Shown here piece after piece: positions 1 to 5,425 of a stretch of DNA of 6,845 nt. The translations under genes and the position numbers were made by a program. Origin of the DNA: Coriobacteriia bacterium (GTDB lineage Bacteria; Actinomycetota; Coriobacteriia; Anaerosomatales; JAUVQN01); assembly GCA_030598125.1 (NCBI GenBank), contig JAUVQN010000077.1:1-6845 (forward strand). Direction: 5' to 3'. The notes beneath the pieces were generated by a model. It did no database searches. It had not been told where the DNA came from and saw only the letters and a program-made list of their open reading frames with translations. Numbering within the stretch: position 1 is the first letter of the stretch; every line of letters starts with the position of its first letter.

Positions 1-324
1 AGCAAGGTCCTGGCGGGGATCGGCTACCTGTTCTGGCCGGTCGCCCTGGTCACGATACTGGTCGAGCCGTACAAGGACGAGAAGTTCACTAGGTTCCACG
101 CCGCGCAAGCGCTCGGCCTCTGGGTCTCGTTCTTCGTGCTGAGCATCGGCCTCGTGATCCTGGGCTGGATACCGTTCATAGGCTGGTTCTTCGCGATCGC
201 CGGCTTCGTCGTCTGGGTGGCGGCGATCGGCTACGCGATCGTGCTCGCGATCCAGGCCTTCCAGGGCAAGTACATGGAGATCCCGCTCGTCTACGGGTTC
301 ATCAAGGACTACGTGGGAGAGTAG
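1..324 (+). CDS. DUF4870/Tic20-like small membrane protein (5' end missing)
   Basis: The frame is open from the first base and ends at TAG 322-324, giving 107 visible residues. It begins SKVLAGIGYLFWPVALVTIL, followed by a polar loop VEPYKDEKFTRFHAAQALG, two further hydrophobic stretches, and a C-terminal tail ending IKDYVGE. An opening membrane segment, a charged loop with F-x-R-F-H-A-A-Q-A, then two membrane helices is the pattern of the DUF4870 (Tic20-like) family, small inner-membrane proteins of about 100-120 residues. By that comparison only a few N-terminal codons are probably missing. GTG 136 is in frame but lies inside the membrane region and would remove the most conserved part, so it is not taken as the start. 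Family function is unknown, and no job is assigned here. The gene converges on apbE, with 63 bp between the two stops. Confidence 0.8.
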   Translation, partial: SKVLAGIGYLFWPVALVTILVEPYKDEKFTRFHAAQALGLWVSFFVLSIGLVILGWIPFIGWFFAIAGFVVWVAAIGYAIVLAIQAFQGKYMEIPLVYGFIKDYVGE

Positions 325-347
325 GGAGCCGGTGGCTGCGCGCCACG

Positions 348-386
348 GGCGCAGCGCATCCGCCGCGGCGGATGCGCCGGAGCGCC
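348..386. terminator. Perfect palindrome between convergent genes, possible bidirectional terminator
   Basis: Positions 354-377 are a perfect 24-bp palindrome (half GCGCATCCGCCG followed by its exact reverse complement). GGCGC at 348-352 can also pair with GCGCC at 382-386, extending the stem with small asymmetric bulges. A second, shorter hairpin sits next to it: GTGGC 332-336 pairs with GCCAC 342-346. The element lies between two converging stop codons (322-324 on +, 388-390 on -), where a shared terminator is expected. No T-run follows on either strand, so it is not a canonical intrinsic terminator. It could act by structure alone, or be an unrelated palindromic repeat. Confidence 0.5.
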
Positions 387-387
387 G

Positions 388-1494
388 CTAGGGCGTGGGC
401 TCCGCCGTCTCCTCCAGCCGGAGTCCGGACCCTTCCCGGCCGGCCGTGACGTGCGTGGCGCCCTCGTCGTCCACGATGTAGAGCGCGAGGCCGTTCTCCG
501 CCGCACATGCTTCGGCGTACTCGCGACCCAGGACGAAGAGCGCTGTCGACAGGATGTCGGCCTCCGTGGCGGTGAGGTCGGTTGCCACCACCGTGAGCGA
601 GCGCATGCCGCGCGCCGGCCGCCCGCTCGCGGGGTCGAGGATGTGGTGGTAGCGGACGCCTTCGGCCTGGAAGGACTGCTGATAGTCGCCGGACGTCGAG
701 ACCACGAGGGGACCGGTGTCCCGCTCGGCGACCGCGATGACACGGCCGGGCTCGCGCGGATCCTCGATGCCCACCCGCCACGGCTCGGCGTCGGTCTTGT
801 CCCCGATCGCGAGGGTGGTGCTGACCGCCGTGACGATCGCGCCGCTTGCGGTCTCGTCCGCCGCGAGCGCCTCGGCGGCGAGATCGAGCGCGTGGCCCTT
901 GGCGAGGCCGCCGAAGTCGAGGCCCGGGTCCGGGACCGCTCCTTCCGGATCGTACGAGAAACGATGGAGTGCCTCGGGAGCGGCAGCCGAGGCTGCGGCG
1001 GGCGTGGACTCGAAGGAGTCGCGCGCTCGGAGCGCCTCGTCGAGCTCGGCGCTGGAGGGCACGCGTTCGTCGCCGCCGAAGTCGTAGAGCGCGCTCACGC
1101 CCCACATGCGGTAGTCGAACGCGCCGACCACCTCGGGTCCCAGCGAAGCGACCACGTCCGTCATCTCCGCGGGAAGCGCGCCGAGGGGGTGCCATTCGAA
1201 GGGGTCCGCATCGAACTCGCCGACCGGTGAGGCGGGGTCGTACGCATCGAGCTGGGCCGCCTCGCCCATCCGCTCGAAGGCTTCGGCTGCGGACCGCTCC
1301 GCGGCCTCCTCGGAGTCGCCGTACACCGTGACGGAGACTGTGGTGCCCAGCAGCTCGTCGCTCCGGACGTACGGCTCGTCCGCCGGCCCGCAACCCGCGA
1401 CGAACGCGATGCCCGCTGCCAGCGCGACGAGCGCGATCGTGTGTGTGGCGCACGGTGTCACGGCTGCGGCCGTGGCGGGACTTGAGCGAGGCAT
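388..1494 (-). CDS. apbE: FAD:protein FMN transferase, ApbE family lipoprotein
   Basis: ApbE enzymes use FAD to attach FMN through a phosphoester bond to a Thr/Ser of exported FMN-binding proteins such as RnfG and NqrC; they need Mg2+ and act outside the cytoplasmic membrane. This 368-residue protein has a hydrophobic signal segment (about 19-34) and lipobox VAGC with Cys35, so a membrane-anchored lipoprotein is expected. Family motifs appear in order: AFDYRMWGVSALYDFG (125-140), LDFGGLAKGHALDLA (192-206), VVSTSGDYQQSF (264-275), YHHILDPASGRPA (282-294) and ATEADILSTALFVLG (309-323, with the expected metal-binding Asp312). Length is near the family norm. The segment AIVTAVSTTLAIGDK (219-233) aligns where most members have a Gly-Gly loop (N-x-G-G-x-x-x-A-x-G); here it reads VSTT. 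No protein with a D-x-x-(S/T)-x-A-T flavinylation motif is seen in the window, so the target lies elsewhere. The start at ATG 1494 has no clear ribosome binding site but lies directly after a TATACT box, consistent with a leaderless mRNA. GTG 1461 is an alternative start and also lacks a binding site. Confidence 0.93.
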   Translation of the reverse strand: MPRSSPATAAAVTPCATHTIALVALAAGIAFVAGCGPADEPYVRSDELLGTTVSVTVYGDSEEAAERSAAEAFERMGEAAQLDAYDPASPVGEFDADPFEWHPLGALPAEMTDVVASLGPEVVGAFDYRMWGVSALYDFGGDERVPSSAELDEALRARDSFESTPAAASAAAPEALHRFSYDPEGAVPDPGLDFGGLAKGHALDLAAEALAADETASGAIVTAVSTTLAIGDKTDAEPWRVGIEDPREPGRVIAVAERDTGPLVVSTSGDYQQSFQAEGVRYHHILDPASGRPARGMRSLTVVATDLTATEADILSTALFVLGREYAEACAAENGLALYIVDDEGATHVTAGREGSGLRLEETAEPTP

Positions 1495-1500
1495 GCTCGA

Positions 1501-1508
1501 AGTATACT
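1501..1508. promoter_or_regulatory. Shared divergent promoter core, palindromic -10 AGTATACT
   Basis: AGTATACT is its own reverse complement, so TATACT, a good sigma70-type -10 box, is read on + at 1503-1508 and on - at 1506-1501. On - the box ends six bases before the apbE ATG, placing the expected transcript start at or next to the A of that ATG. On + it would start transcription near 1515, upstream of nfnA, with a weak -35 (TTGAGC 1482-1487, only 15 bp away). No convincing -35 is seen on the - side. The two promoters would overlap and so compete or be jointly controlled. The same 8-mer recurs upstream of the response regulator (3936-3943). Confidence 0.55.
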
Positions 1509-1594
1509 TTGGGACGACCCGGGTGAGGGGTGGACGATGAGTCGCGCGGACTGCGCGGTCTCATCCACACAGGCCGTCCTCGCGGTCCCGGCGA

Positions 1595-1603
1595 GGGGGA
1601 GGG
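1595..1603 (+). promoter_or_regulatory. Ribosome binding site that decides the nfnA start
   Basis: GGGGGAGGG lies seven bases before GTG 1611 and is the strongest Shine-Dalgarno match in this stretch. The reading frame stays open back to GTG 1530, but the extra 27 residues there (starting DDESRGLRGLIHTGRPRGP) are Gly/Arg-rich and unlike the family. The binding-site purines at 1530 sit almost against that GTG, at poor spacing. The 1611 start is therefore preferred. Confidence 0.75.
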
Positions 1604-1610
1604 ACTCCGC

Positions 1611-2450
1611 GTGTTCCCGATCGTGCACAAGCGCAGGCTCTCGCGCTCCGTCTACGAGATGGGCGTGCAGGCCCCCGCCATCGCGCGCAAGGCGAAGGCC
1701 GGACAGTTCTTCATCCTCAGGACGGACGAAGAGGGCGAGCGCATCCCGCTCACGTTCTCCGACTGGGATCCCGAGTCCGGGGTCATCAGCTTCATCTTCA
1801 TGCGCGTCGGGAAGACCACGCATCAGCTCTCGCACCTGGAGACGGGAGACGCGCTCGCCGACGTCACCGGCCCGCTCGGCATCCCTACGCACGTGGACGG
1901 CCTGGGCAGGGTCGCGGTCGTCGGCGGCGGTGTCGGCGCCGCGGTGGCGTATCCCGTCGCCCGTGCGATGCAGGAGGCCGGCAGCGACGTCACGGTCGTC
2001 CTGGGCGCGCGCAATGCCGACCTTCTCATCCTGGAAGAGGAGTTCCGCTCGCTCGGCGTGGACCTCATCGTGGTCACAGACGACGGCTCCGCGGGCCGCA
2101 AGGCGCTCGTCACCGAGCCGCTCCGCGAGCTCTGCGAGACGGGTGCGATCGACAGCGCCATGGCGATCGGTCCCACGATCATGATGCGCTTCTGCGCCGA
2201 GACGGCCGCCGAGCACGGCGTCCCCTGTGTCGTGAGCCTCAACCCGATCATGGTGGACGGCACCGGCATGTGCGGCTCATGCCGCGTGACCGTGGGCGGC
2301 GAGACCAGGTTCGCGTGTGTGGACGGACCTGACTTCGACGGGCACGAGGTCGACTTCGAGGAGCTCATGTCGAGGCAGCGCGTCTACACGGACGAGGAGC
2401 GTCTCGCCGACGCGGAGTACACCGAGGAGTGCTCGTGCCGGCTGGAGTGA
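1611..2450 (+). CDS. nfnA: NfnA, small (alpha) subunit of NADH-dependent ferredoxin:NADP+ oxidoreductase
   Basis: With NfnB this subunit forms a cytoplasmic flavin-based electron-bifurcating enzyme that couples 2 NADPH + NAD+ + 2 oxidised ferredoxin to 2 NADP+ + NADH + 2 reduced ferredoxin, reversibly. NfnA carries the NAD(H) site, one FAD and one [2Fe-2S] cluster. From GTG 1611 the protein has 279 residues, typical for the family. It shows the flavin motif RIPLTFSDWD (44-53), the dinucleotide-binding glycine loop VAVVGGGVGAA (101-111), and the C-terminal cluster region MVDGTGMCGSCRV ... FACVDGPDFDGHEVDFEEL. Cys221, Cys224 and Cys236 with Asp216 match the Asp(Cys)3 ligation known for this family (P. 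furiosus sulfide dehydrogenase/FNOR I). Two extra cysteines close the tail (ECSC, 274 and 276). Related proteins are annotated as sulfide dehydrogenase subunit SudB, and the newer Xfn paralogs use partners other than NADP, so substrate choice is inferred. The gene overlaps nfnB by 16 bp, implying one operon. Confidence 0.93.
   Translation: MFPIVHKRRLSRSVYEMGVQAPAIARKAKAGQFFILRTDEEGERIPLTFSDWDPESGVISFIFMRVGKTTHQLSHLETGDALADVTGPLGIPTHVDGLGRVAVVGGGVGAAVAYPVARAMQEAGSDVTVVLGARNADLLILEEEFRSLGVDLIVVTDDGSAGRKALVTEPLRELCETGAIDSAMAIGPTIMMRFCAETAAEHGVPCVVSLNPIMVDGTGMCGSCRVTVGGETRFACVDGPDFDGHEVDFEELMSRQRVYTDEERLADAEYTEECSCRLE
2424..2429 (+). promoter_or_regulatory. Ribosome binding site for nfnB inside nfnA
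   Basis: GAGGAG lies five bases before GTG 2435, within the last codons of nfnA. In-frame GTGs also occur at 2429, which is part of the binding site itself, and at 2447, which forms a GTGA overlap with the nfnA stop but has no binding site at useful distance. GTG 2435 is the best-supported start; 2447 would drop only four residues. Confidence 0.6.
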
Positions 2451-3892
2451 GCGAGGGCGGAGACGCCACGAGCGGCGGCGACACACCGCGTCGCAAGCCG
2501 TCGCGCGCGCCTCGCACGCCGATGCCGGAGCAGAGCCCTGTCGAGCGGCGTGGCAACTTCGACGAAGTGACGCTCGGCTACTCGCCCGAGGAGGCCGTGG
2601 CCGAGGCGGAGCGGTGCCTTCAGTGCAAGAACCCCACGTGCATCGAGGGCTGCCCGGTCAACATCGACATCAAGTCGTTCCTCGCCAGGGTGATCGACGG
2701 CGACTTCCACGGCGGCGTGGAGGTCATCAAGGTGAAGAACGTGCTGCCGTCCGTGTGCGGGCGTGTCTGCCCGCAGGAGGACCAGTGCGAAGTGGTCTGC
2801 GTGCTCGCGAAGAAGTACGAGCCGGTGGCGATCGGGCGCGTGGAGCGCTTCCTGGGCGACTTCGACCTCGCCTGCGACATCGAGGCGCGGTGCCACCCGG
2901 AGGTGGGCGAGCCCACCGGTCGTTCCGCGGCGATCGTCGGGTCGGGCCCCGCGGGACTCGCCTGCGCACAGGAGCTGGCGCGGCTCGGGCATTCGGTCGC
3001 GATGCTGGAGGGACTGCACGCCCCCGGCGGAGTCCTCGTCTACGGCATCCCGGAGTTCCGGCTCCCGAAGGACATCGTCCAGGCGGAGATCGACGCGCTC
3101 ATCGAGATGGGCGTGGAGCTCAGGACGAACGTGGTCGTGGGCAAGACAGTGACGCTCGACGAGCTGATGGGCGAGGAGGGCTTCGGGACCGTCTTCATCG
3201 GCAGCGGCGCGGGGCTGCCCGTCTTCCTGGGGATCCCCGGCGAGAACCTGAACGGCGTCTACTCCGCGAACGAGTTCCTGACACGCAACAACCTGATGAA
3301 GGCGTACCTCTTCCCCGAGTACGACACGCCCATCTGGCGGGGCCGCAAGATCGCGGTGGTCGGCGGCGGGAACGTGGCCATGGACTCGGCCAGGACCGCG
3401 CTCAGGCTCGGCGCCGAGGAGGTCTTCCTCGTCTATCGACGCTCCGAGGAGGAGATGCCGGCGCGGGCCGAGGAGGTCGAGCATGCGCGCGAGGAGGGCG
3501 TCGAGTTCAAGATGCTCTGCTCGCCGGCGGAGGTGACCGGGCGCGACGGCTGGGTCACGGGCCTCGTCGCGACGCGCATGGAGCTCGGTGAGCCCGACGA
3601 CTCGGGACGGCGCTCGCCGGTGTGCGTGATGGGCTCCGACTTCGAGATCGCGTGCGACACGGTCATCATGGCCGTCGGCACGCGGGCCAACCCCCTCATC
3701 TCGGACGCCGCTCCCGGGCTCGAGCTCACGGACCGCGGCTACATCGTCACCGGCGACGACGGCTCCACGTCGCTCCCCGGCGTCTACGCCGGCGGCGACA
3801 TCGTGACGGGTGCTGCGACGGTCATCGAGGCGATGGGCGCGGGGAAACGGGCGGCGACCGCGATGGATGCGTGGCTCCAGCGGCCAAGATAG
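2435..3892 (+). CDS. nfnB: NfnB, large (beta) subunit of NADH-dependent ferredoxin:NADP+ oxidoreductase (GltD-like)
   Basis: This subunit holds the bifurcating FAD, two [4Fe-4S] clusters toward ferredoxin, and the NADP(H) site. The 485-residue product belongs to the glutamate synthase small-subunit-like family. Cysteines 61, 64, 69 and 73 (RCLQCKNPTCIEGCP) and 108, 112, 118 and 122 (VCGRVCPQEDQCEVVC) form the N-terminal cluster domain. One Nfn cluster is known to use a Glu ligand in solved structures, and Glu115 in CPQEDQC is a candidate. The first Rossmann loop, IVGSGPAGLACAQEL (167-181), binds FAD. The second, VVGGGNVAMDSARTAL (308-323), followed by YRRSEEEMPAR (334-344), is the NADP(H) site, with Arg335 and Arg336 placed to hold the 2'-phosphate. 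GVYAGGDIVTGAATVIEAMGAG (449-470) closes the FAD site. About 29 Pro/Arg/Gly-rich residues precede the usual family start at MPEQSPVERRGNFDEV (30-45). All key residues are present and no frameshift is seen. No glutamate synthase large subunit is adjacent and nfnA lies directly upstream, which favours Nfn over GltD. Confidence 0.94.
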   Translation: MPAGVSEGGDATSGGDTPRRKPSRAPRTPMPEQSPVERRGNFDEVTLGYSPEEAVAEAERCLQCKNPTCIEGCPVNIDIKSFLARVIDGDFHGGVEVIKVKNVLPSVCGRVCPQEDQCEVVCVLAKKYEPVAIGRVERFLGDFDLACDIEARCHPEVGEPTGRSAAIVGSGPAGLACAQELARLGHSVAMLEGLHAPGGVLVYGIPEFRLPKDIVQAEIDALIEMGVELRTNVVVGKTVTLDELMGEEGFGTVFIGSGAGLPVFLGIPGENLNGVYSANEFLTRNNLMKAYLFPEYDTPIWRGRKIAVVGGGNVAMDSARTALRLGAEEVFLVYRRSEEEMPARAEEVEHAREEGVEFKMLCSPAEVTGRDGWVTGLVATRMELGEPDDSGRRSPVCVMGSDFEIACDTVIMAVGTRANPLISDAAPGLELTDRGYIVTGDDGSTSLPGVYAGGDIVTGAATVIEAMGAGKRAATAMDAWLQRPR

Positions 3893-3933
3893 GTTGCCCC
3901 AGCGGCTAATGTAGACCGTCCATCCGGCCGATT

Positions 3934-3945
3934 TCAGTATACTGA
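3934..3945 (+). promoter_or_regulatory. Probable promoter of the response regulator with palindromic -10
   Basis: TCAGTATACTGA is a perfect 12-bp palindrome in the 107-bp gap after nfnB and contains TATACT (3938-3943). Transcription would start near 3950, leaving a leader of about 50 bases before ATG 4000. The best -35-like match, TAGACC at 3912-3917, is 20 bp away, longer than usual, so the promoter may need an activator. The core AGTATACT is identical to the one between apbE and nfnA. Short inverted copies GACCGT (3914-3919) and ACGGTC (3965-3970) flank it. No terminator is evident after nfnB, so read-through from nfnAB is also possible. Confidence 0.5.
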
Positions 3946-3999
3946 GGACACATTTCGGCGACGAACGGTCGCTGAGAGCCGCCGATTGGGAGGGGCGCC

Positions 4000-4749
4000 A
4001 TGAGTACGCCTGACGAGGACGTCTCGGTCCTCGTCGTCGATGACGACGAGTCCATCGTCGAGGTGATCCGCCTCGCGTTCGAGGCGGACGGTATGCGCGT
4101 TCTCTCCGCAGGTGACGGCGCCGAGGCGCTCGACGTGCTCCGTGCCGAGGACATCGATGTGGTCGTCCTCGATATCATGATGCCCAAGGTCGACGGCTGG
4201 ATGGCCCTGATGGAGATCCGCAACGATCCCAGGCTGTCCGACACGCCCGTCATCATGCTCACGGCGAAGACGCAGGACCTCGCCAAGACGCTCGCCTTCA
4301 AGCAGGGCGTGCAGCAGTACGTCACCAAGCCGTTCAACATCATGGAGCTCACCGCGCGCGTCCGCGCGCTCGCGTCCGACAGCGCGCGCAGGGCCGCCGT
4401 CGCAGGCAAGGACAAGGAGTTCAGGCGGCTCGCGGTCCGCAAGGGCGGGCGCACGGTGCTCCTGGACATCGACGAGATCATCTACGTCTCGGCCAAGAAC
4501 AAGTCCACGTACGTGCACACCTTCGAGAACCAGTACATCGTGGACATGACGCTCGCCGAGCTCGAGGAGAAGCTGACCGGCGACGCCTTCCACAGGGTCC
4601 ACCGCAGCTTCATCGTGCGTCTCGACGCCATCAAGGAGATCCTCCGCTTCGACGGCGGCTACGTCGTCGTCGTGAAGGACCGCGACGAGACGCGCGTCCC
4701 TGTCGCGCGCAGGAACGTGCGCGGCTTCCGCGAGGTCGTGGGGTTCTAG
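4000..4749 (+). CDS. Response regulator with receiver and LytTR DNA-binding domains
   Basis: This is a two-component transcription regulator: a histidine kinase phosphorylates the receiver, which controls the DNA-binding domain. In the 249-residue protein the receiver spans about 7-125, with the acidic pocket Asp14/15/16 in LVVDDDES, phospho-acceptor Asp58 in VVVLDIMMP, Thr88 in VIMLTAK and Lys110 in VTKPF. Residues about 142-249 are a LytTR domain: DEIIYVSAKNKSTYVHT (158-174), HRVHRSFIVRLDAIKEI (198-214) and VPVARRNVRGFREV (233-246). Family members (AgrA, AlgR, ComE, LytR) bind paired direct repeats upstream of targets, often including their own operon. ATG 4000 has a strong binding site, GGGAGGGG at 3988-3995. 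No histidine kinase gene lies on either side in this window, so the regulator looks orphan here. A lipoprotein gene follows after 38 bp and may be co-transcribed. Targets cannot be read from the sequence. Confidence 0.94.
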   Translation: MSTPDEDVSVLVVDDDESIVEVIRLAFEADGMRVLSAGDGAEALDVLRAEDIDVVVLDIMMPKVDGWMALMEIRNDPRLSDTPVIMLTAKTQDLAKTLAFKQGVQQYVTKPFNIMELTARVRALASDSARRAAVAGKDKEFRRLAVRKGGRTVLLDIDEIIYVSAKNKSTYVHTFENQYIVDMTLAELEEKLTGDAFHRVHRSFIVRLDAIKEILRFDGGYVVVVKDRDETRVPVARRNVRGFREVVGF

Positions 4750-4787
4750 GATCTGAGCTCCTCCAACACCCGATCGAGAGGGGTCCC

Positions 4788-5306
4788 ATGTCACGTCGGC
4801 GCGCTTCCCTCGTGTCGAAGGCGAGCCTCCTGGTGCTCGCGGCGCTCGTGGGCGTCGCGCTCTTCAGCGGATGCACCTCTGATGAGGCCTCAGAGGCGGG
4901 CGATACCGGCGAGGAGACGGCCGAGACCGCAGCGGACGACGCGACCGAAGCGCCCGAGGAGCCCGCGCCGGCGGGCGAGGACCTCGACGTCGTGGTGCAG
5001 CCACCGACGGACACCATCGCGATGCTCGACCCCTCTGCGGCCGATGCGGGCTCCGCGTACGGGATCGAGTTCGAGGTCTATGGCTGGGGGCCCGAGCAGG
5101 ACACGCTCGTGATCTACGTGTCCAGCAGCGCGGCGGTCGACGAGGGCGGCACGACGTTCGACTTCGCGGAGGAGAACGTGGTCGTGGTCGCCGACGCCGA
5201 CTCGCTCGACATGGTGCGGGAAGGCGGCAGCTACTCCGGGACGCTGGTGCTGGTGGAGCGCGAAGGGGTCCTGGTCCCCGAGCTGCACGACGTCGAGACG
5301 CTCTAG
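4788..5306 (+). CDS. Small exported lipoprotein of unknown function
   Basis: The 172-residue product has a textbook lipoprotein signal: basic start MSRRRASLVSK, hydrophobic core SLLVLAALVGVALF, and lipobox FSGC with Cys29 as the lipidated residue. Residues about 30-68 form a low-complexity Asp/Glu/Thr/Ala/Pro linker, typical of a tether across the cell-wall space. The rest (69-172) alternates hydrophobic and polar residues (DLDVVVQPP, GIEFEVYGWG, DTLVIYVSSSA, ENVVVVADAD, GTLVLVEREG), suggesting a small all-beta domain with few helices. No catalytic motif or cysteine is seen in it. I do not recognise the family. ATG 4788 has a binding site, AGAGGGG at 4777-4783. It follows the LytTR regulator by 38 bp with no visible terminator between them, so it may be in the same operon and serve as a surface sensor or effector; that is inference only. 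Confidence 0.88.
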   Translation: MSRRRASLVSKASLLVLAALVGVALFSGCTSDEASEAGDTGEETAETAADDATEAPEEPAPAGEDLDVVVQPPTDTIAMLDPSAADAGSAYGIEFEVYGWGPEQDTLVIYVSSSAAVDEGGTTFDFAEENVVVVADADSLDMVREGGSYSGTLVLVEREGVLVPELHDVETL

Positions 5307-5339
5307 CGGCGGCTGCCCGGATGCCCCGTTCGCTCCCTC

Positions 5340-5368
5340 ATGACTCCGCTCGCCCGTGCTGCTATGTT
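5340..5368 (+). promoter_or_regulatory. Possible sigma70-type promoter for the glycosyltransferase operon
   Basis: ATGACT at 5340-5345 matches the -35 consensus at four of six positions. It is spaced 17 bp from TATGTT at 5363-5368, which matches the -10 consensus at four of six and is the most AT-rich spot in the 119-bp gap. Transcription would start near 5375. The leader contains a small hairpin (stem around 5377-5394, loop CCGGA 5384-5388) before the ribosome binding site. No clear terminator for the upstream lipoprotein gene is seen. Confidence 0.35.
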
Positions 5369-5411
5369 TGTCGTGGCCCGGTGCCGGACACGGGAGGCAC
5401 GTCGCGTTGAC

Positions 5412-5416
5412 AGGGG
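5412..5416 (+). promoter_or_regulatory. Ribosome binding site selecting the TTG start of the glycosyltransferase
   Basis: AGGGG lies nine bases before TTG 5426. The next start, ATG 5435, is three codons further and would be 18 bases from this site. An in-frame stop at 5408-5410 rules out any start further upstream. TTG is therefore the best-supported start, at the cost of a rare initiation codon. Confidence 0.55.
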
Positions 5417-5425
5417 CGGTCGAGC

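Noticed and set aside
451..1230. Plus-strand reading frame of 259 codons opposite apbE
   Set aside because: Antisense shadow with no recognisable domain; long antisense frames are expected in GC-rich coding DNA.
302..1630. Long minus-strand reading frame of 442 codons
   Set aside because: It is a different frame over apbE. Its product is Arg/Gly-rich without family motifs, while the 388-1494 frame has a signal peptide and all ApbE motifs.
2384..3484. Minus-strand reading frame of 366 codons opposite nfnB
   Set aside because: Antisense shadow rich in Leu/His/Arg/Asp; the plus strand encodes a complete NfnB with all cofactor motifs.
1611..3892. Sulfide dehydrogenase SudBA or glutamate synthase small subunit as the function
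   Set aside because: The same fold family is often given these names. The paired small/large layout with Asp(Cys)3 and two four-Cys sets fits Nfn best, and no glutamate synthase large subunit is present; kept only as alternatives.
3934..4794. Minus-strand reading frames opposite the response regulator
   Set aside because: Shadows of the REC-LytTR gene; no domains and no ribosome binding site.
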